Notes: a model not told the origin generated them from the sequence alone. DNA of 64,000 nucleotides from Methanomicrobiaceae archaeon (GCA_016937345.1 JAFGWE010000019.1:1-64000); one strand, 5' to 3'. Positions 9,162 to 17,543 are shown, counted from the first letter of the stretch. A program made the numbers and translations.

Positions 9162-9908
9162 ATGGGAAAAACCATCCGGATTGATGCAAAAGGCGTTCAT
9201 TATACACCTCTGAATATTATGCTGAGAGAAGCAGTTGCAGATGGTGTAAAAGAGATAATTCTTGATAATGTTCTCGGCCAGCGTTTTATTGGAAATGGTC
9301 TTCGCGGGGATGATGTCTCAATAAAAATTAACGGGGTTGCAGGGGGAGATCTTGCTATGTTTATGAGTGGCCCTGAAATTATTGTTAATGGGAACTGCGA
9401 TCATGCTCCGGGTAACACAATGGATTCCGGAAGAATCATTATACACGGAAGTGCGGGCGATGCAACTGCGCATAGTATGCGGGGGGGAGAAGTCTATGTC
9501 AGAGATAACATTGGCTACCGCGGCGGGATTCATATGAAGGAGTATCAGGAAAAAAGGCCGGTTCTTGTCGTGGGAGGAACTGCCAGGGCTTTTCTTGGTG
9601 AGTATATGGCAGGAGGGCTTTTGATAGTTCTTGGATTAAATAGTCTGTTCCCTGTAAATGAGAGAGGTGTCGGAAGTGGAATTCATGGCGGTAAGATAAT
9701 ACTAAGGGGAGATATTGACGAATCAAAACTTGGAATCGGAGCCAAAAAAGAAAAGTTAAAAGTAGAGGATTTAGAGGAAATCAGGCCATACATTAAAAAA
9801 TTTTCAAAATATTTTGGACTGAATTCCGAGGAACTTTTAAAATCCGAGTTCACAAAGATAATCCCTGCAAGCTCAAGACCGTTTGCAAATAAATACTGCT
9901 GGGAGTGA
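9162..9908 (+). CDS. gltC: Glutamate synthase, GXGXG (alpha-subunit C-terminal) subunit
   Basis: A 248-residue protein equal to the right-handed beta-helix domain at the C-terminus of bacterial GltB, here on its own chain. Repeated glycine-rich rungs are visible, for example NGLRGDDVSIKINGVAGGD, GRIIIHGSAGDA and GGEVYVRDNIGYRGG. The domain is structural, supporting the synthase and amidotransferase active sites. It starts 4 bases after gltB with translational coupling likely, and its end overlaps a GTG codon at the start region of the next gene. Confidence 0.92.
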   Translation: MGKTIRIDAKGVHYTPLNIMLREAVADGVKEIILDNVLGQRFIGNGLRGDDVSIKINGVAGGDLAMFMSGPEIIVNGNCDHAPGNTMDSGRIIIHGSAGDATAHSMRGGEVYVRDNIGYRGGIHMKEYQEKRPVLVVGGTARAFLGEYMAGGLLIVLGLNSLFPVNERGVGSGIHGGKIILRGDIDESKLGIGAKKEKLKVEDLEEIRPYIKKFSKYFGLNSEELLKSEFTKIIPASSRPFANKYCWE

Positions 9909-9913
9909 AATTA

Positions 9914-10933
9914 ATGTCCCGAAGAAATTATGAAAATTTAAAAGAAGAAGTATGGGATACGGGAAGATGTTCAGGATGTGGTGCCTGCTGCGCAGTATGC
10001 CCTGCTGATGCAATTATATTTCCTGCTGAAGAAAAATCAATTCCTGTAAACACAGGTTATTGTAAAGAATTAAATGACTCTGTTCCCTGCGGTGCCTGTT
10101 ATTCTGTATGCCCTAGAACGAAGGATGCTGCAAAGAAAAGGGAAATGTTTGGAGAATATATCCGGATAGATGCGGCAAAATCTGTTGCTGAGATTCCAGG
10201 AAGACAAAGCGGTGGTGCTGTAACTGCAATATTAGCAAATGCTCTGAAAACGGGTATCATTGATGCTGTTGTAACTGTATCACAGGACAGCTGGACTCAA
10301 AAACCGAAATCTGTTCTTATAACCTCAGAAGAAGCGATTATTGCAACCGCAGGGAGCCGTTATAATTGGTGGACGCCTGTGCTTCTTGCACTCTCTGAAG
10401 CAGTTGTACGAAGAAAATACAAACATATTGCTGTAGTGGGAACTCCTTGCGTTGCATCGGCATTAAGGCTTATGAAGGAGAGTCAGAATGATCTTGTAAT
10501 ACCCTTTGGAGATTCAATACGCCTTATATTTGGATTGTTCTGCACCGAAACCTTTGACTATCGGAAACTTATGGAAGGAAAACTGAAGTCGGAGATGTCT
10601 ATTGATCCCTGGAAGATTAAGAGGATGGATATAAAGGGAAAGCTTGAGATCACTCTTACTGATGATTCAAAGACAATTATTCCTCTTACTCAGCTGGAAG
10701 ATGCAATTCGTCCGGGATGTAGTGTATGCACTGATCTTACAGCAGTTGATGGAGATATTTCAGCAGGCTCTATTGGAAGTCCTGAAGGTTACACGACGCT
10801 TATATTACGGACGGAGACCGGAATTGGATTTGTTGATAGTGCTTTAAGAAATGGCCTGATAATAGTCACGGATGATATTGATAAAGGTCCTATTGAAAGA
10901 CTGGCTGAGAAGAAAACACTTCGAAATAAATAA
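9914..10933 (+). CDS. FrhB/FdhB-type F420-interacting Fe-S flavoprotein, glutamate synthase-linked
   Basis: A 339-residue member of the FrhB/FdhB/FpoF family (F420 hydrogenase / dehydrogenase beta subunit). It begins with a ferredoxin-like region (CSGCGACCAVCPADAI and CGACYSVCPR, residues about 17-75) and continues with the FrhB domains, including RQSGGAVTAILANAL and VVGTPCVASALRLM. Family members carry FAD and exchange hydride with coenzyme F420. I chose the ATG at 9914 because GGGAG at 9901-9905 sits eight bases before it; a GTG at 9905 overlaps the gltC stop but lacks spacing. As last gene of the glutamate synthase operon it probably feeds electrons from reduced F420 to the synthase. That role is inferred. 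Confidence 0.88.
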   Translation: MSRRNYENLKEEVWDTGRCSGCGACCAVCPADAIIFPAEEKSIPVNTGYCKELNDSVPCGACYSVCPRTKDAAKKREMFGEYIRIDAAKSVAEIPGRQSGGAVTAILANALKTGIIDAVVTVSQDSWTQKPKSVLITSEEAIIATAGSRYNWWTPVLLALSEAVVRRKYKHIAVVGTPCVASALRLMKESQNDLVIPFGDSIRLIFGLFCTETFDYRKLMEGKLKSEMSIDPWKIKRMDIKGKLEITLTDDSKTIIPLTQLEDAIRPGCSVCTDLTAVDGDISAGSIGSPEGYTTLILRTETGIGFVDSALRNGLIIVTDDIDKGPIERLAEKKTLRNK

Positions 10934-11030
10934 TTAATCCTTTTTTTAGATTAAAAAGATTCATGCCTGAACGGCAGGTTTATAATGCCAATTCAACAAA
11001 GAGTCTTTTCTGCCTTTATGGATTAATGAA

Positions 11031-11525
11031 ATGACTAGAAAAAATTACGTTTATATGAAGAAAAATATTGAAATATTTTATAAAAGCCCTTTTTTTCTAG
11101 GTTTAACTATAGGAATACCTTTTTGTTTATTTAAAATATTATTCGGAGGAGTTGCATTCAGGATTGGAGCTGCCTATTCAGATTTTTTTCTCACACTGTT
11201 TGGAGAGATAATTATTTTTTGGGCAGGGACTGATATTCTCATGAATTTCGGGAAGATCTTTTTAGATATCCTCCATAAAGAAAATTATTTTGAGTACTGC
11301 ACAATAGCTCAGGTTGGCAGGATTTTTCAGAAGCCTGCAGTATTTCTGGCGTTGGATACGCTGCTTTCTTTTTCCATAATCTGTTTTATGCTTTGGTCCG
11401 GCTGGATAATACGACTTACGGTGTTTGAATCATATCTGTGGTATTTTGCAACCACATTAAATCTTATAAGTCTTTCTTTGGTCTCATTGCATATAGAGAT
11501 CATAAGATCGCGTGAAAGTGAATAG
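11031..11525 (+). CDS. Integral membrane protein of unknown function
   Basis: A 164-residue protein with about four hydrophobic segments (roughly residues 20-40, 48-70, 100-122 and 128-152) separated by short loops with a charged middle region. I recognise no family. A TATA-like TTTATAAT lies at 10979-10986, implying a start near 11010 and a short leader. A later in-frame ATG at 11055 is an alternative start. It follows the glutamate synthase operon after 97 bases containing a T-run, so it is probably a separate transcription unit. The gene downstream is convergent. Confidence 0.7.
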   Translation: MTRKNYVYMKKNIEIFYKSPFFLGLTIGIPFCLFKILFGGVAFRIGAAYSDFFLTLFGEIIIFWAGTDILMNFGKIFLDILHKENYFEYCTIAQVGRIFQKPAVFLALDTLLSFSIICFMLWSGWIIRLTVFESYLWYFATTLNLISLSLVSLHIEIIRSRESE

Positions 11526-11580
11526 GGTGAAAAAATGAATCCAGATAAACTATTTGATCAGGATAAAAATCTAAAAATAG

Positions 11581-12318
11581 TTATTTTTTTGTTTTGGAAC
11601 CTGCGGCTCCGGAAACAATCGGTATTGCTTCTGCTATTTCTTCAATCATTTCGGCTGGAATTCCCATAACCATTAGATCATCATTAATCTCTGAAAACTT
11701 TCTTGAACCGTCACATCCCAATGAGATGTTTGCTTTTCCTGTAAGATATGGCTGTGAACATGCATCTGCACATACTGACTGGATGCCTGAGAATTCTGAA
11801 TGAATCCTTCCGCCCATTTTGTAGAGAAGCGCCTGTGCAAATTTTAGCATCATAACTGGCTGGGCGACGATAATTACCACATGCGGGTCAAAGGGAGTTT
11901 TCTCAAGTGGTGCATATACTGTTGCATATGTTGCAGGTTCTGTTGAAGCAGTTTTGTGAACGAAAGGGACACTTTTTATAGTTCTCATACAGGATGCCCA
12001 GGATTCATATTTCCCCAGTTTAAAGTAAAATTCTCCTGTCTGAAGTGATGGTGTTATCTCCTTTACGCCAAGCGCCCATCCTCCGCCTGCACAGGCATGC
12101 TTGTCCCCTGTTGCATAGAATATTTTTCCCTGTTTTCCGGCCATTGCAACCATCTGGCAGTGCCTGACAGTATCCTCAATCTCTTTGACTCCTTCTGGAA
12201 TGCCTTCCGGAGATTTTGCAAACTTTACAGCCACAGGTGACTGCGGAAGGTTTAATGTCTCAACAAGAACTTTTGATATCTCAGCATAGTTTGGTTTTTT
12301 TTGCATTTCATCTTTCAT
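11581..12318 (-). CDS. DUF169 family protein
   Basis: A 245-residue soluble protein of the DUF169 family (COG2043), common in methanogens and other anaerobes and of unknown function. Recognisable points are SPVAVKF near residue 30, RHCQMV near 52, HACAGGGWALG and the C-terminal ISLGCDGSRKF. Several conserved cysteines suggest metal or sulfur chemistry. It is the third gene of a minus-strand run with two YeeE/YedE half-transporters, 49 bases after the second, so a link to sulfur-compound handling is plausible but not shown. GGAG is found before the start. Confidence 0.85.
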   Translation of the reverse strand: MKDEMQKKPNYAEISKVLVETLNLPQSPVAVKFAKSPEGIPEGVKEIEDTVRHCQMVAMAGKQGKIFYATGDKHACAGGGWALGVKEITPSLQTGEFYFKLGKYESWASCMRTIKSVPFVHKTASTEPATYATVYAPLEKTPFDPHVVIIVAQPVMMLKFAQALLYKMGGRIHSEFSGIQSVCADACSQPYLTGKANISLGCDGSRKFSEINDDLMVMGIPAEMIEEIAEAIPIVSGAAGSKTKK

Positions 12319-12367
12319 TTTTAATCAACTCCAAATCTTTATTTAATCAGCTTAGTCTTTTGTATTA

Positions 12368-12925
12368 TTACAATCCGATATACTCAAGGCCATAAAGAAA
12401 TGCAATTCCTGCAATAAGGCAGAATATAATCAGATAGATTTGTTTCACTCCAATCATTTCGTAGAGGGTTTCATACTTAAATGGTTTATACTGTAAAATT
12501 CCGCTGCTGATTTTTGGATATATTGCGGCAAATATTCCTGTTCCGATTATTATACCCACAATACCTCCGAATAGTGCATCAAGAGAACCCTGACCTACTG
12601 CTCCGGCAACTGTTCCGGGGCAAAGACCCAGAACAGCAAAACCTACTCCAAATATAAGTCCTCCTATTACAATTGTTCCTACTGAACCTTTTGTAATATG
12701 CTTTCGAGCATAGCCATAGTGCTGAAGAAGATATATTCCGGGCATTCCAACAAGAACTGCTGCAGCAATTATTTTTACGACAGTGAAATCAACAAGTATG
12801 AGCTGTCTGATTATTACATCATAGTTTGTTACGCCTCCTTTCTGAAGAAAGAAACCAAATCCTGTACCTATTAAGAGTCCCAGAATCAGTTGCAGACTTT
12901 TATTTTTATGAAGACTGTCATTCAT
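12368..12925 (-). CDS. YeeE/YedE-family membrane protein, second half
   Basis: A 185-residue membrane protein with about five transmembrane segments and the family core VGFAVLGLCPGTVAGAVGQG (residues about 95-114). In the larger YeeE/YedE (TsuA-like) thiosulfate or sulfur-compound transporters two such halves form one chain. Here they are two adjacent genes, the ATG following the previous stop directly. Together they probably make one channel. Substrate by family knowledge would be thiosulfate or another small sulfur species; nothing in the sequence fixes it. Confidence 0.83.
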   Translation of the reverse strand: MNDSLHKNKSLQLILGLLIGTGFGFFLQKGGVTNYDVIIRQLILVDFTVVKIIAAAVLVGMPGIYLLQHYGYARKHITKGSVGTIVIGGLIFGVGFAVLGLCPGTVAGAVGQGSLDALFGGIVGIIIGTGIFAAIYPKISSGILQYKPFKYETLYEMIGVKQIYLIIFCLIAGIAFLYGLEYIGL

Positions 12926-13444
12926 TTAGAACACCACATAAATAATCATTGCAGTAGCAATTCCGCCTGCAAACATGAATATGGCTGCTAATATACTTGT
13001 AATTGAAAGCTGAGAAGTTCCTGAAATTCCGTGACCACTTGTGCAGCCCCCTGCCCAGCGTGCACCAAATCCCATAAGGATTCCTCCAATAAGAGCAAAA
13101 ATAACTCTGAGTGTCGGATTGTTCCCAAACCTGGCTGCAAACATATCCGGAACCCATGTTATTTCAAAAACTCCGGAAAGTACTGATGATATGAATGCAC
13201 CTATTATGATGCCGAAAACGAGCATCCATTGCCATTCAATTTCTGGTTTATATTTTTCATAATATGTGTTTTCATCCATCCCTTTCTTATAGAATATCTT
13301 TCTGATAATGCCGAAAGTTCTGAAATAGGATGTGGAGCATCCGAGAGGTTTATCCGAGAGAAGAAATGCCAGCCAGCTTAGCATTCCTATTCCTGCTCCT
13401 GCTACATATGGGGACCATGTCTCCTGGGTAAGTATCTCAAGCAT
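12926..13444 (-). CDS. YeeE/YedE-family membrane protein, first half
   Basis: A 172-residue partner of the following gene, with the family motif GARWAGGCTSGHGISGTSQ (about residues 125-143), whose cysteine is implicated in substrate relay in YeeE. About four or five membrane helices are visible plus a hydrophilic loop near residues 50-75. AAGGTGA precedes the ATG. It is first in an apparent operon with the second half and a DUF169 gene. The promoter region is shared with a divergent ArsR-type regulator and contains an inverted repeat also found at that regulator's start, so joint control is likely. Confidence 0.85.
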   Translation of the reverse strand: MLEILTQETWSPYVAGAGIGMLSWLAFLLSDKPLGCSTSYFRTFGIIRKIFYKKGMDENTYYEKYKPEIEWQWMLVFGIIIGAFISSVLSGVFEITWVPDMFAARFGNNPTLRVIFALIGGILMGFGARWAGGCTSGHGISGTSQLSITSILAAIFMFAGGIATAMIIYVVF

Positions 13445-13506
13445 AATTTCACCTTAACTGTCCATTCAAAACAAACATATTTAAACCTATCTTCAAAAGA
13501 GAAGTA

Positions 13507-13524
13507 TTTCAAATATGTTTGAAA
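13507..13524. promoter_or_regulatory. Inverted repeat, probable ArsR-type operator (copy 1)
   Basis: TTTCAAA-TATG-TTTGAAA is a perfect 7+7 inverted repeat with a 4-base spacer, followed by TGA. It lies between the divergent YeeE/YedE operon and the ArsR-type gene. A near-identical copy lies 52 bases to the right. Confidence 0.6.
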
Positions 13525-13558
13525 TGATATCATCTTACAAACAGTTTAAATGTTTTGA

Positions 13559-13576
13559 TTTCGAATATTTTTGAAA
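13559..13576. promoter_or_regulatory. Inverted repeat, probable ArsR-type operator (copy 2)
   Basis: TTTCGAA-TATT-TTTGAAA repeats the copy 1 site with one mismatch and runs into the A of the regulator's ATG. A TTTAAAT-type TATA element lies just upstream (about 13544-13550), so a repressor here would block initiation of its own, nearly leaderless, transcript. The two centres are 52 bases apart, about five helical turns. Confidence 0.6.
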
Positions 13577-13962
13577 TGGTAAATGTGGATGATATTTGTC
13601 TGCCTGATGATCTTCCTGAGGAATTTAAAGCTCAAATACGGCATAGAGGTGGTATTGGCGGACTAAAAAATGAACTTTGTGATATGGACTGCATAAAAAT
13701 TCAATCTCTGATGCACAGTGCATGTACAGATCCTGTCAGACTTCACATTCTTTCTCTTTTAAAAGCAGGTCCTTTATGCGTATGTGCAATAAAAGAGGTT
13801 TTAGGACTTGCTGATTCAAGACTCTCCTATCATTTGAATGTCTTAAAAAAAGCCGGACTCATCAGGGGTTCACAGAAGTATCGCTGGATTGTATATAGTC
13901 TGACAGAGCAGGGAGAAATATGGACTTCGTGTATGTGTGAGAGCAAAAATCTCATCAGATAA
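13576..13962 (+). CDS. ArsR-family winged-helix regulator
   Basis: A 128-residue regulator with an N-terminal extension of about 45 residues and an ArsR-type winged helix (about 50-120): DPVRLHILSLLK, then CVCAIKEVLGLADSRLSYHLNVLKKAGLI. The CVC pair in the recognition-helix region is where ArsR binds arsenite and related proteins bind thiophilic ligands; further cysteines (CDMDC, CMC) are present. I start at the ATG at 13576 because operator copy 2 ends there and a TATA box lies about 26 bases upstream; a TTG at 13555 is the alternative. Autoregulation and control of the divergent YeeE/YedE operon are inferred from the paired inverted repeats. Confidence 0.82.
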   Translation: MVNVDDICLPDDLPEEFKAQIRHRGGIGGLKNELCDMDCIKIQSLMHSACTDPVRLHILSLLKAGPLCVCAIKEVLGLADSRLSYHLNVLKKAGLIRGSQKYRWIVYSLTEQGEIWTSCMCESKNLIR

Positions 13963-14107
13963 AAATTTTCTGATTTTAGATATAATTCAGATAAAAAAAC
14001 AAGTTCTAAAAAAATCAAAATGAGTATCAATAATAAGATCAAAAACCATAGATAAACTGAATATATATTTTTATATATACGATAGAAAACAATCAGGGAT
14101 AAAAAAT

Positions 14108-14854
14108 ATGCAGAATACGCTTAAGTTTGTCAATCATAAAATAGAGGAAAATTCTCTTCAGATGACTTATAATCCTGCTGAAAACAGTGGGAATATCATA
14201 TATAATCTTTCACTCATAAAATCAGAGGATCTTGAAACAGCAATACAAATATTCAAAGATACTTTTAGTGCAGGTCTTTGTGTAAGTGACAGGGTTCTTT
14301 TTGCAGAAGAAGGCACTAAATTTGAAAATTATAAAGTTCCTAAGGGGCATACGGGTATATGTACTCTTTGTAGCCTGATTCTGGATTCAATATTATATCA
14401 GAAAGGTGTTCCTGTAAATCCAATAGGGGGTGGTCTTGTTGAAGTAGAAAGGCTTGTTCCCCGCCGTTTTACGGCAATGATACAATATGAATATACTACA
14501 ATTGATCCAATTACTGTGATGATATCTCAGGGTAATACATCTGTTATGGATGTTATAAGGGGCGGTAATGGCACGATAACGGCAAATATCAGGGAATGCC
14601 ATATGGAGTCGGAAACTGCAGTACTTGAGGTTTTAGAAGATCTAAATGCAGCAGGTTTTAGCGGAGTACTTGATGTTGGTGTTCCCAACTCTTCTCTTCT
14701 TGGAGTTCCTGTAACGCCCAACTATCAGGGTATTGCAATGATAGGAGGAACAAATCCTATTGCGGCTTTTAAAGAGACGGGGAGATGGGCAGAAGTTCAG
14801 TCAATGAAAGGACTTATGGATATATCCATCCTGGATTATCTGGATGATTATTAA
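14108..14854 (+). CDS. nrpRII: NrpR regulatory-domain protein without HTH (NrpRII-like)
   Basis: A 248-residue protein that is a single NrpR (DUF128) effector domain. Signatures shared with the neighbouring full-length NrpR are GNIIYNLSLI, PKGHTGICTLCSLILDSIL, TTIDPITVMISQGNTSVMDVI and GNGTITANIRE. No helix-turn-helix precedes it. In Methanosarcina the DNA-binding NrpRI acts with an HTH-less NrpRII that contacts general transcription factors; this pair resembles that layout. The domain binds 2-oxoglutarate, the nitrogen-status signal. A TATA-like stretch lies at about 14060-14080. It converges on the HTH-bearing nrpR with only four bases between the stops. Confidence 0.85.
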   Translation: MQNTLKFVNHKIEENSLQMTYNPAENSGNIIYNLSLIKSEDLETAIQIFKDTFSAGLCVSDRVLFAEEGTKFENYKVPKGHTGICTLCSLILDSILYQKGVPVNPIGGGLVEVERLVPRRFTAMIQYEYTTIDPITVMISQGNTSVMDVIRGGNGTITANIRECHMESETAVLEVLEDLNAAGFSGVLDVGVPNSSLLGVPVTPNYQGIAMIGGTNPIAAFKETGRWAEVQSMKGLMDISILDYLDDY

Positions 14855-14858
14855 TTTT

Positions 14859-15809
14859 TCAAAGATCAAAACTAGAATAAGGGATATTTCCTGCTCCAAT
14901 TTCGGTTTTTAAAGTAAATCCTTTCTCTACTGCGTGTCCGATAAGATTCATTCCGCTATATGCAACAATAGATGTTCTGAACGGGTTGGGACGCACGTTT
15001 AATATGCCTGTTCCCATTGCAACAGGGAAGAGAAACCCTGATTTCTTCATTGAGGCTGCGATGTCATTTACGGACTCAACTACTGTGTCAGGAACCTCTC
15101 TGACATTTGCAAGAACAGTTCCGTTACCTGTTTTTAGAGCAGAATCTATTGAGGTCATTCCTGCGTTAATAAAAAGGAGGAGAGGATCAATGGTTGTTCC
15201 CTTATATCCGATTAAATCATTAAAACCGACAGGTTTGTATTCTTTAATTCCAATTGTTCCTCCAAATGCCATTTTTACAGGTATCCCGAATTTTTGCAAA
15301 ACCCCGTCCATAGTTATGCTGCAAACTGTTATTATTCCCGAATGTCCTGTGGGAATTCGTGGATCGTTGTCAATTATTTTATAGGATGAAAAAAAACTAA
15401 TGCCGCCTTTTATTACTTCATCGAATTCTTTTGTAACTAAATCTAACTGTTCATGTGGGATAAAGGATAGGTTATATGCCACATTTCCTGTGCAAGTTTC
15501 AGGATTAAAATTACTTTTGAATGCAAGTCTTTCCAGCTTTGATATAATAAATCCTATTCGTTCGTCTACAAGAGCTCTTTCTGTCTCGGAAATTCCAGCA
15601 GGTGTGAGGACTCTTCCCTGATTTCCTACCTTTCGTGTAAAGCCTGCATCATCAAGATAACTAAGATAATATTGAACAGCTCTGTCAGTAAGTGCAAAAC
15701 CATGTTCTCCCATAAGTTCAGAAAGACGTTTGGCACCTACAGGTTCTTGATATTCTTTTAACAATCTTAATATCTCAATACATTTCCTTTCAGATCTGAT
15801 AAAACTCAT
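14859..15809 (-). CDS. nrpR: Nitrogen repressor NrpR with HTH (NrpRI-like)
   Basis: A 316-residue repressor with an N-terminal winged helix (about residues 5-70, including VGAKRLSELM and LTDRAVQYYLSYLDDAGF) and a C-terminal NrpR (DUF128) domain (about 85-316) with GNVAYNLSFI, PTGHSGIITVCSITMDGVL and GNGTVLANVREVP. NrpR represses nitrogen-assimilation genes at GGAA-N6-TTCC sites and is released by 2-oxoglutarate. Exact sites occur at both amt promoters in this window. I see no such site upstream of nrpR itself. It is convergent with the HTH-less nrpR gene. Confidence 0.92.
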   Translation of the reverse strand: MSFIRSERKCIEILRLLKEYQEPVGAKRLSELMGEHGFALTDRAVQYYLSYLDDAGFTRKVGNQGRVLTPAGISETERALVDERIGFIISKLERLAFKSNFNPETCTGNVAYNLSFIPHEQLDLVTKEFDEVIKGGISFFSSYKIIDNDPRIPTGHSGIITVCSITMDGVLQKFGIPVKMAFGGTIGIKEYKPVGFNDLIGYKGTTIDPLLLFINAGMTSIDSALKTGNGTVLANVREVPDTVVESVNDIAASMKKSGFLFPVAMGTGILNVRPNPFRTSIVAYSGMNLIGHAVEKGFTLKTEIGAGNIPYSSFDL

Positions 15810-16062
15810 ATGCTCTCTAAAATCTCCCGAAATTTTCCAATTTTTGTAATAATATTGATCTTATAAATCCATATTATCGGATTACCGCAAATATATAGAA
15901 TATTGAATGAACAAACTATAATATCTTCCGATAAATGGTGTTAAAGAAAAAATATAATTTATATTGAGTAAAATTGTTCCTGACTTTATTGACGGACTAT
16001 TTTAGAATCAAAAATAATTTGAAAAATTATGAATTGTATTTTTGCCGATTAAAATATTTATT

Positions 16063-17391
16063 TTAGTATCTGGTAAGATACTGCTCTACTTCCCATGGGT
16101 GTACTGCTGTACGGAATGCGTCCCATTCAAGTTTTGCAATATTGTTTATACTGTTCACAACATGGCTGCCAAATACCTTGCATAGAAGTTCGTCCTCGAT
16201 GAAGTGTTTGTTGGCGGTGTAAAGATCTCCCGGAAGGGTTTCGATATGTGCCTGGTTTCTCTCTTCTTCTGACATTGCAAAGATGTTCTGATTTGCACTT
16301 GCCGGTGGCTGCATTTCTTTCTTTATACCTTCCATTCCGGCTGCAAGAATTGCTGCGAATACGAGGTAGGGATTGCATGTTGGGTCTGGACTACGTAGTT
16401 CAATACGTGTTGATTTACCGCGTGGTGCAGGCACGCGAACTAATGCTGTTCTGTTAGATGCACTCCATGCGATATACACTGGTGCTTCATAACCGGGAAC
16501 AAGGCGCTTGTATGAGTTGATTGTGGGATTTGCAACACGTGTTATGCTCTTTGTATGACTGAGTACGCCTGCAATAAACTGCTTTGAAATTTCTGAAAGC
16601 TGAAGTGGTGCGTTTGGATCATAGAATGCGTTCTCACCGTCTTTAAAGAGTGAACAATTCGTATGCATTCCACTCCCGTTAATGCCATATACTGGTTTTG
16701 CCATGAATGTTGCATTCAAATTGTTCATGAGTGCAATTGTCTTTGTAACAAATCTGAATGTGACTACATTGTCGGCTGTTTTTAAAGCATCTCCATACTT
16801 AAAATCAATTTCATGCTGTGATTTTGCAACTTCATGGTGGGATGCTTCGATCTCGAATCCCATCTGTGTAAGTGCGATGACAATGTCGCGGCGAACATCT
16901 TCTGCAAGATCTGTAGGTGCTAGATCAAAGTATCCTCCGTGATCCTTGAATTCTGTGCTGGGCTCGCCATCAACCATCTTAAACAGGAAAAATTCAAGTT
17001 CAGGACCTATGTTAAATGTATATCCCATTTCTGCTGCTTCTTTGAGCTGATTTTTTAAGATATAACGCGGGTCTCCTTCAAATGGTGTTCCATCTGGTTT
17101 GTACACATCGCATATGAAACGTGCAACACGTGCTTTTTCAGGTCTCCATGGCAAAAGGGAGTATGTACTGAGATCCGGCTTTAAAACCATGTCTGATTCT
17201 TCTATACGAGCAAATCCTTCGATCGAAGAACCGTCGAATGAGATTCCGTCGGTAAGGGCTTTCTCAGCCTGTATGTCCGGAATGGCTACATTCTTTATTT
17301 GTCCCTGAATGTCAGAAAACTGAAGGCGGATAAACTTAACTTTATCGTCTTTCATTTTTTGCAGCATTGTAGAAACATCTGTCATGATCAT
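16063..17391 (-). CDS. glnA: Glutamine synthetase, type I
   Basis: A 442-residue glutamine synthetase I (about 440 if the second ATG at 17385 is used). Signatures are FDGSSIEGFARIEESDM, the metal and glutamate site GPELEFFLF and ASHHEVAKSQHEIDF, the NGSGMHTNCSLF loop and the ATP/catalytic segment SRI-like RVPAPRGKSTRIELRSPDP. There is no adenylylation motif typical of GSI-beta, and the length fits the alpha subclass. It makes glutamine from glutamate and ammonia and forms the GS-GOGAT cycle with the glutamate synthase operon. A TATA-like element at 17408-17418 lies about 25 bases from the start, suggesting a leaderless message. No GGAA-N6-TTCC site is visible. Confidence 0.97.
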   Translation of the reverse strand: MIMTDVSTMLQKMKDDKVKFIRLQFSDIQGQIKNVAIPDIQAEKALTDGISFDGSSIEGFARIEESDMVLKPDLSTYSLLPWRPEKARVARFICDVYKPDGTPFEGDPRYILKNQLKEAAEMGYTFNIGPELEFFLFKMVDGEPSTEFKDHGGYFDLAPTDLAEDVRRDIVIALTQMGFEIEASHHEVAKSQHEIDFKYGDALKTADNVVTFRFVTKTIALMNNLNATFMAKPVYGINGSGMHTNCSLFKDGENAFYDPNAPLQLSEISKQFIAGVLSHTKSITRVANPTINSYKRLVPGYEAPVYIAWSASNRTALVRVPAPRGKSTRIELRSPDPTCNPYLVFAAILAAGMEGIKKEMQPPASANQNIFAMSEEERNQAHIETLPGDLYTANKHFIEDELLCKVFGSHVVNSINNIAKLEWDAFRTAVHPWEVEQYLTRY

Positions 17392-17543
17392 AAATTACGG
17401 GATAATGTATTTATATTTCACGCCTAAGACAATTTAGATTCACTATATACTATATAGGGATATATTGCAATTAAAAAATCAGTTGCCTAATTATGTGGTA
17501 TATATAAAATATGATATTTTATTTTAGGTAAAAAAGCGATTGT

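Noticed and set aside
10934-10978. TTAATC / GATTAA hairpin and CCTG / CAGG hairpin after the glutamate synthase operon
   Set aside because: Both stems are short (six and four pairs); the T-run between them is enough to explain termination, and I could not support a more elaborate structure.
11535-11669. Short frame (MNPDKLFDQDK...) with AGGGTG site after the membrane-protein gene
   Set aside because: Most of it lies antisense to the 3' end of the DUF169 gene and reads as low-complexity Leu/Phe/Arg sequence; only the first 15 codons look protein-like.
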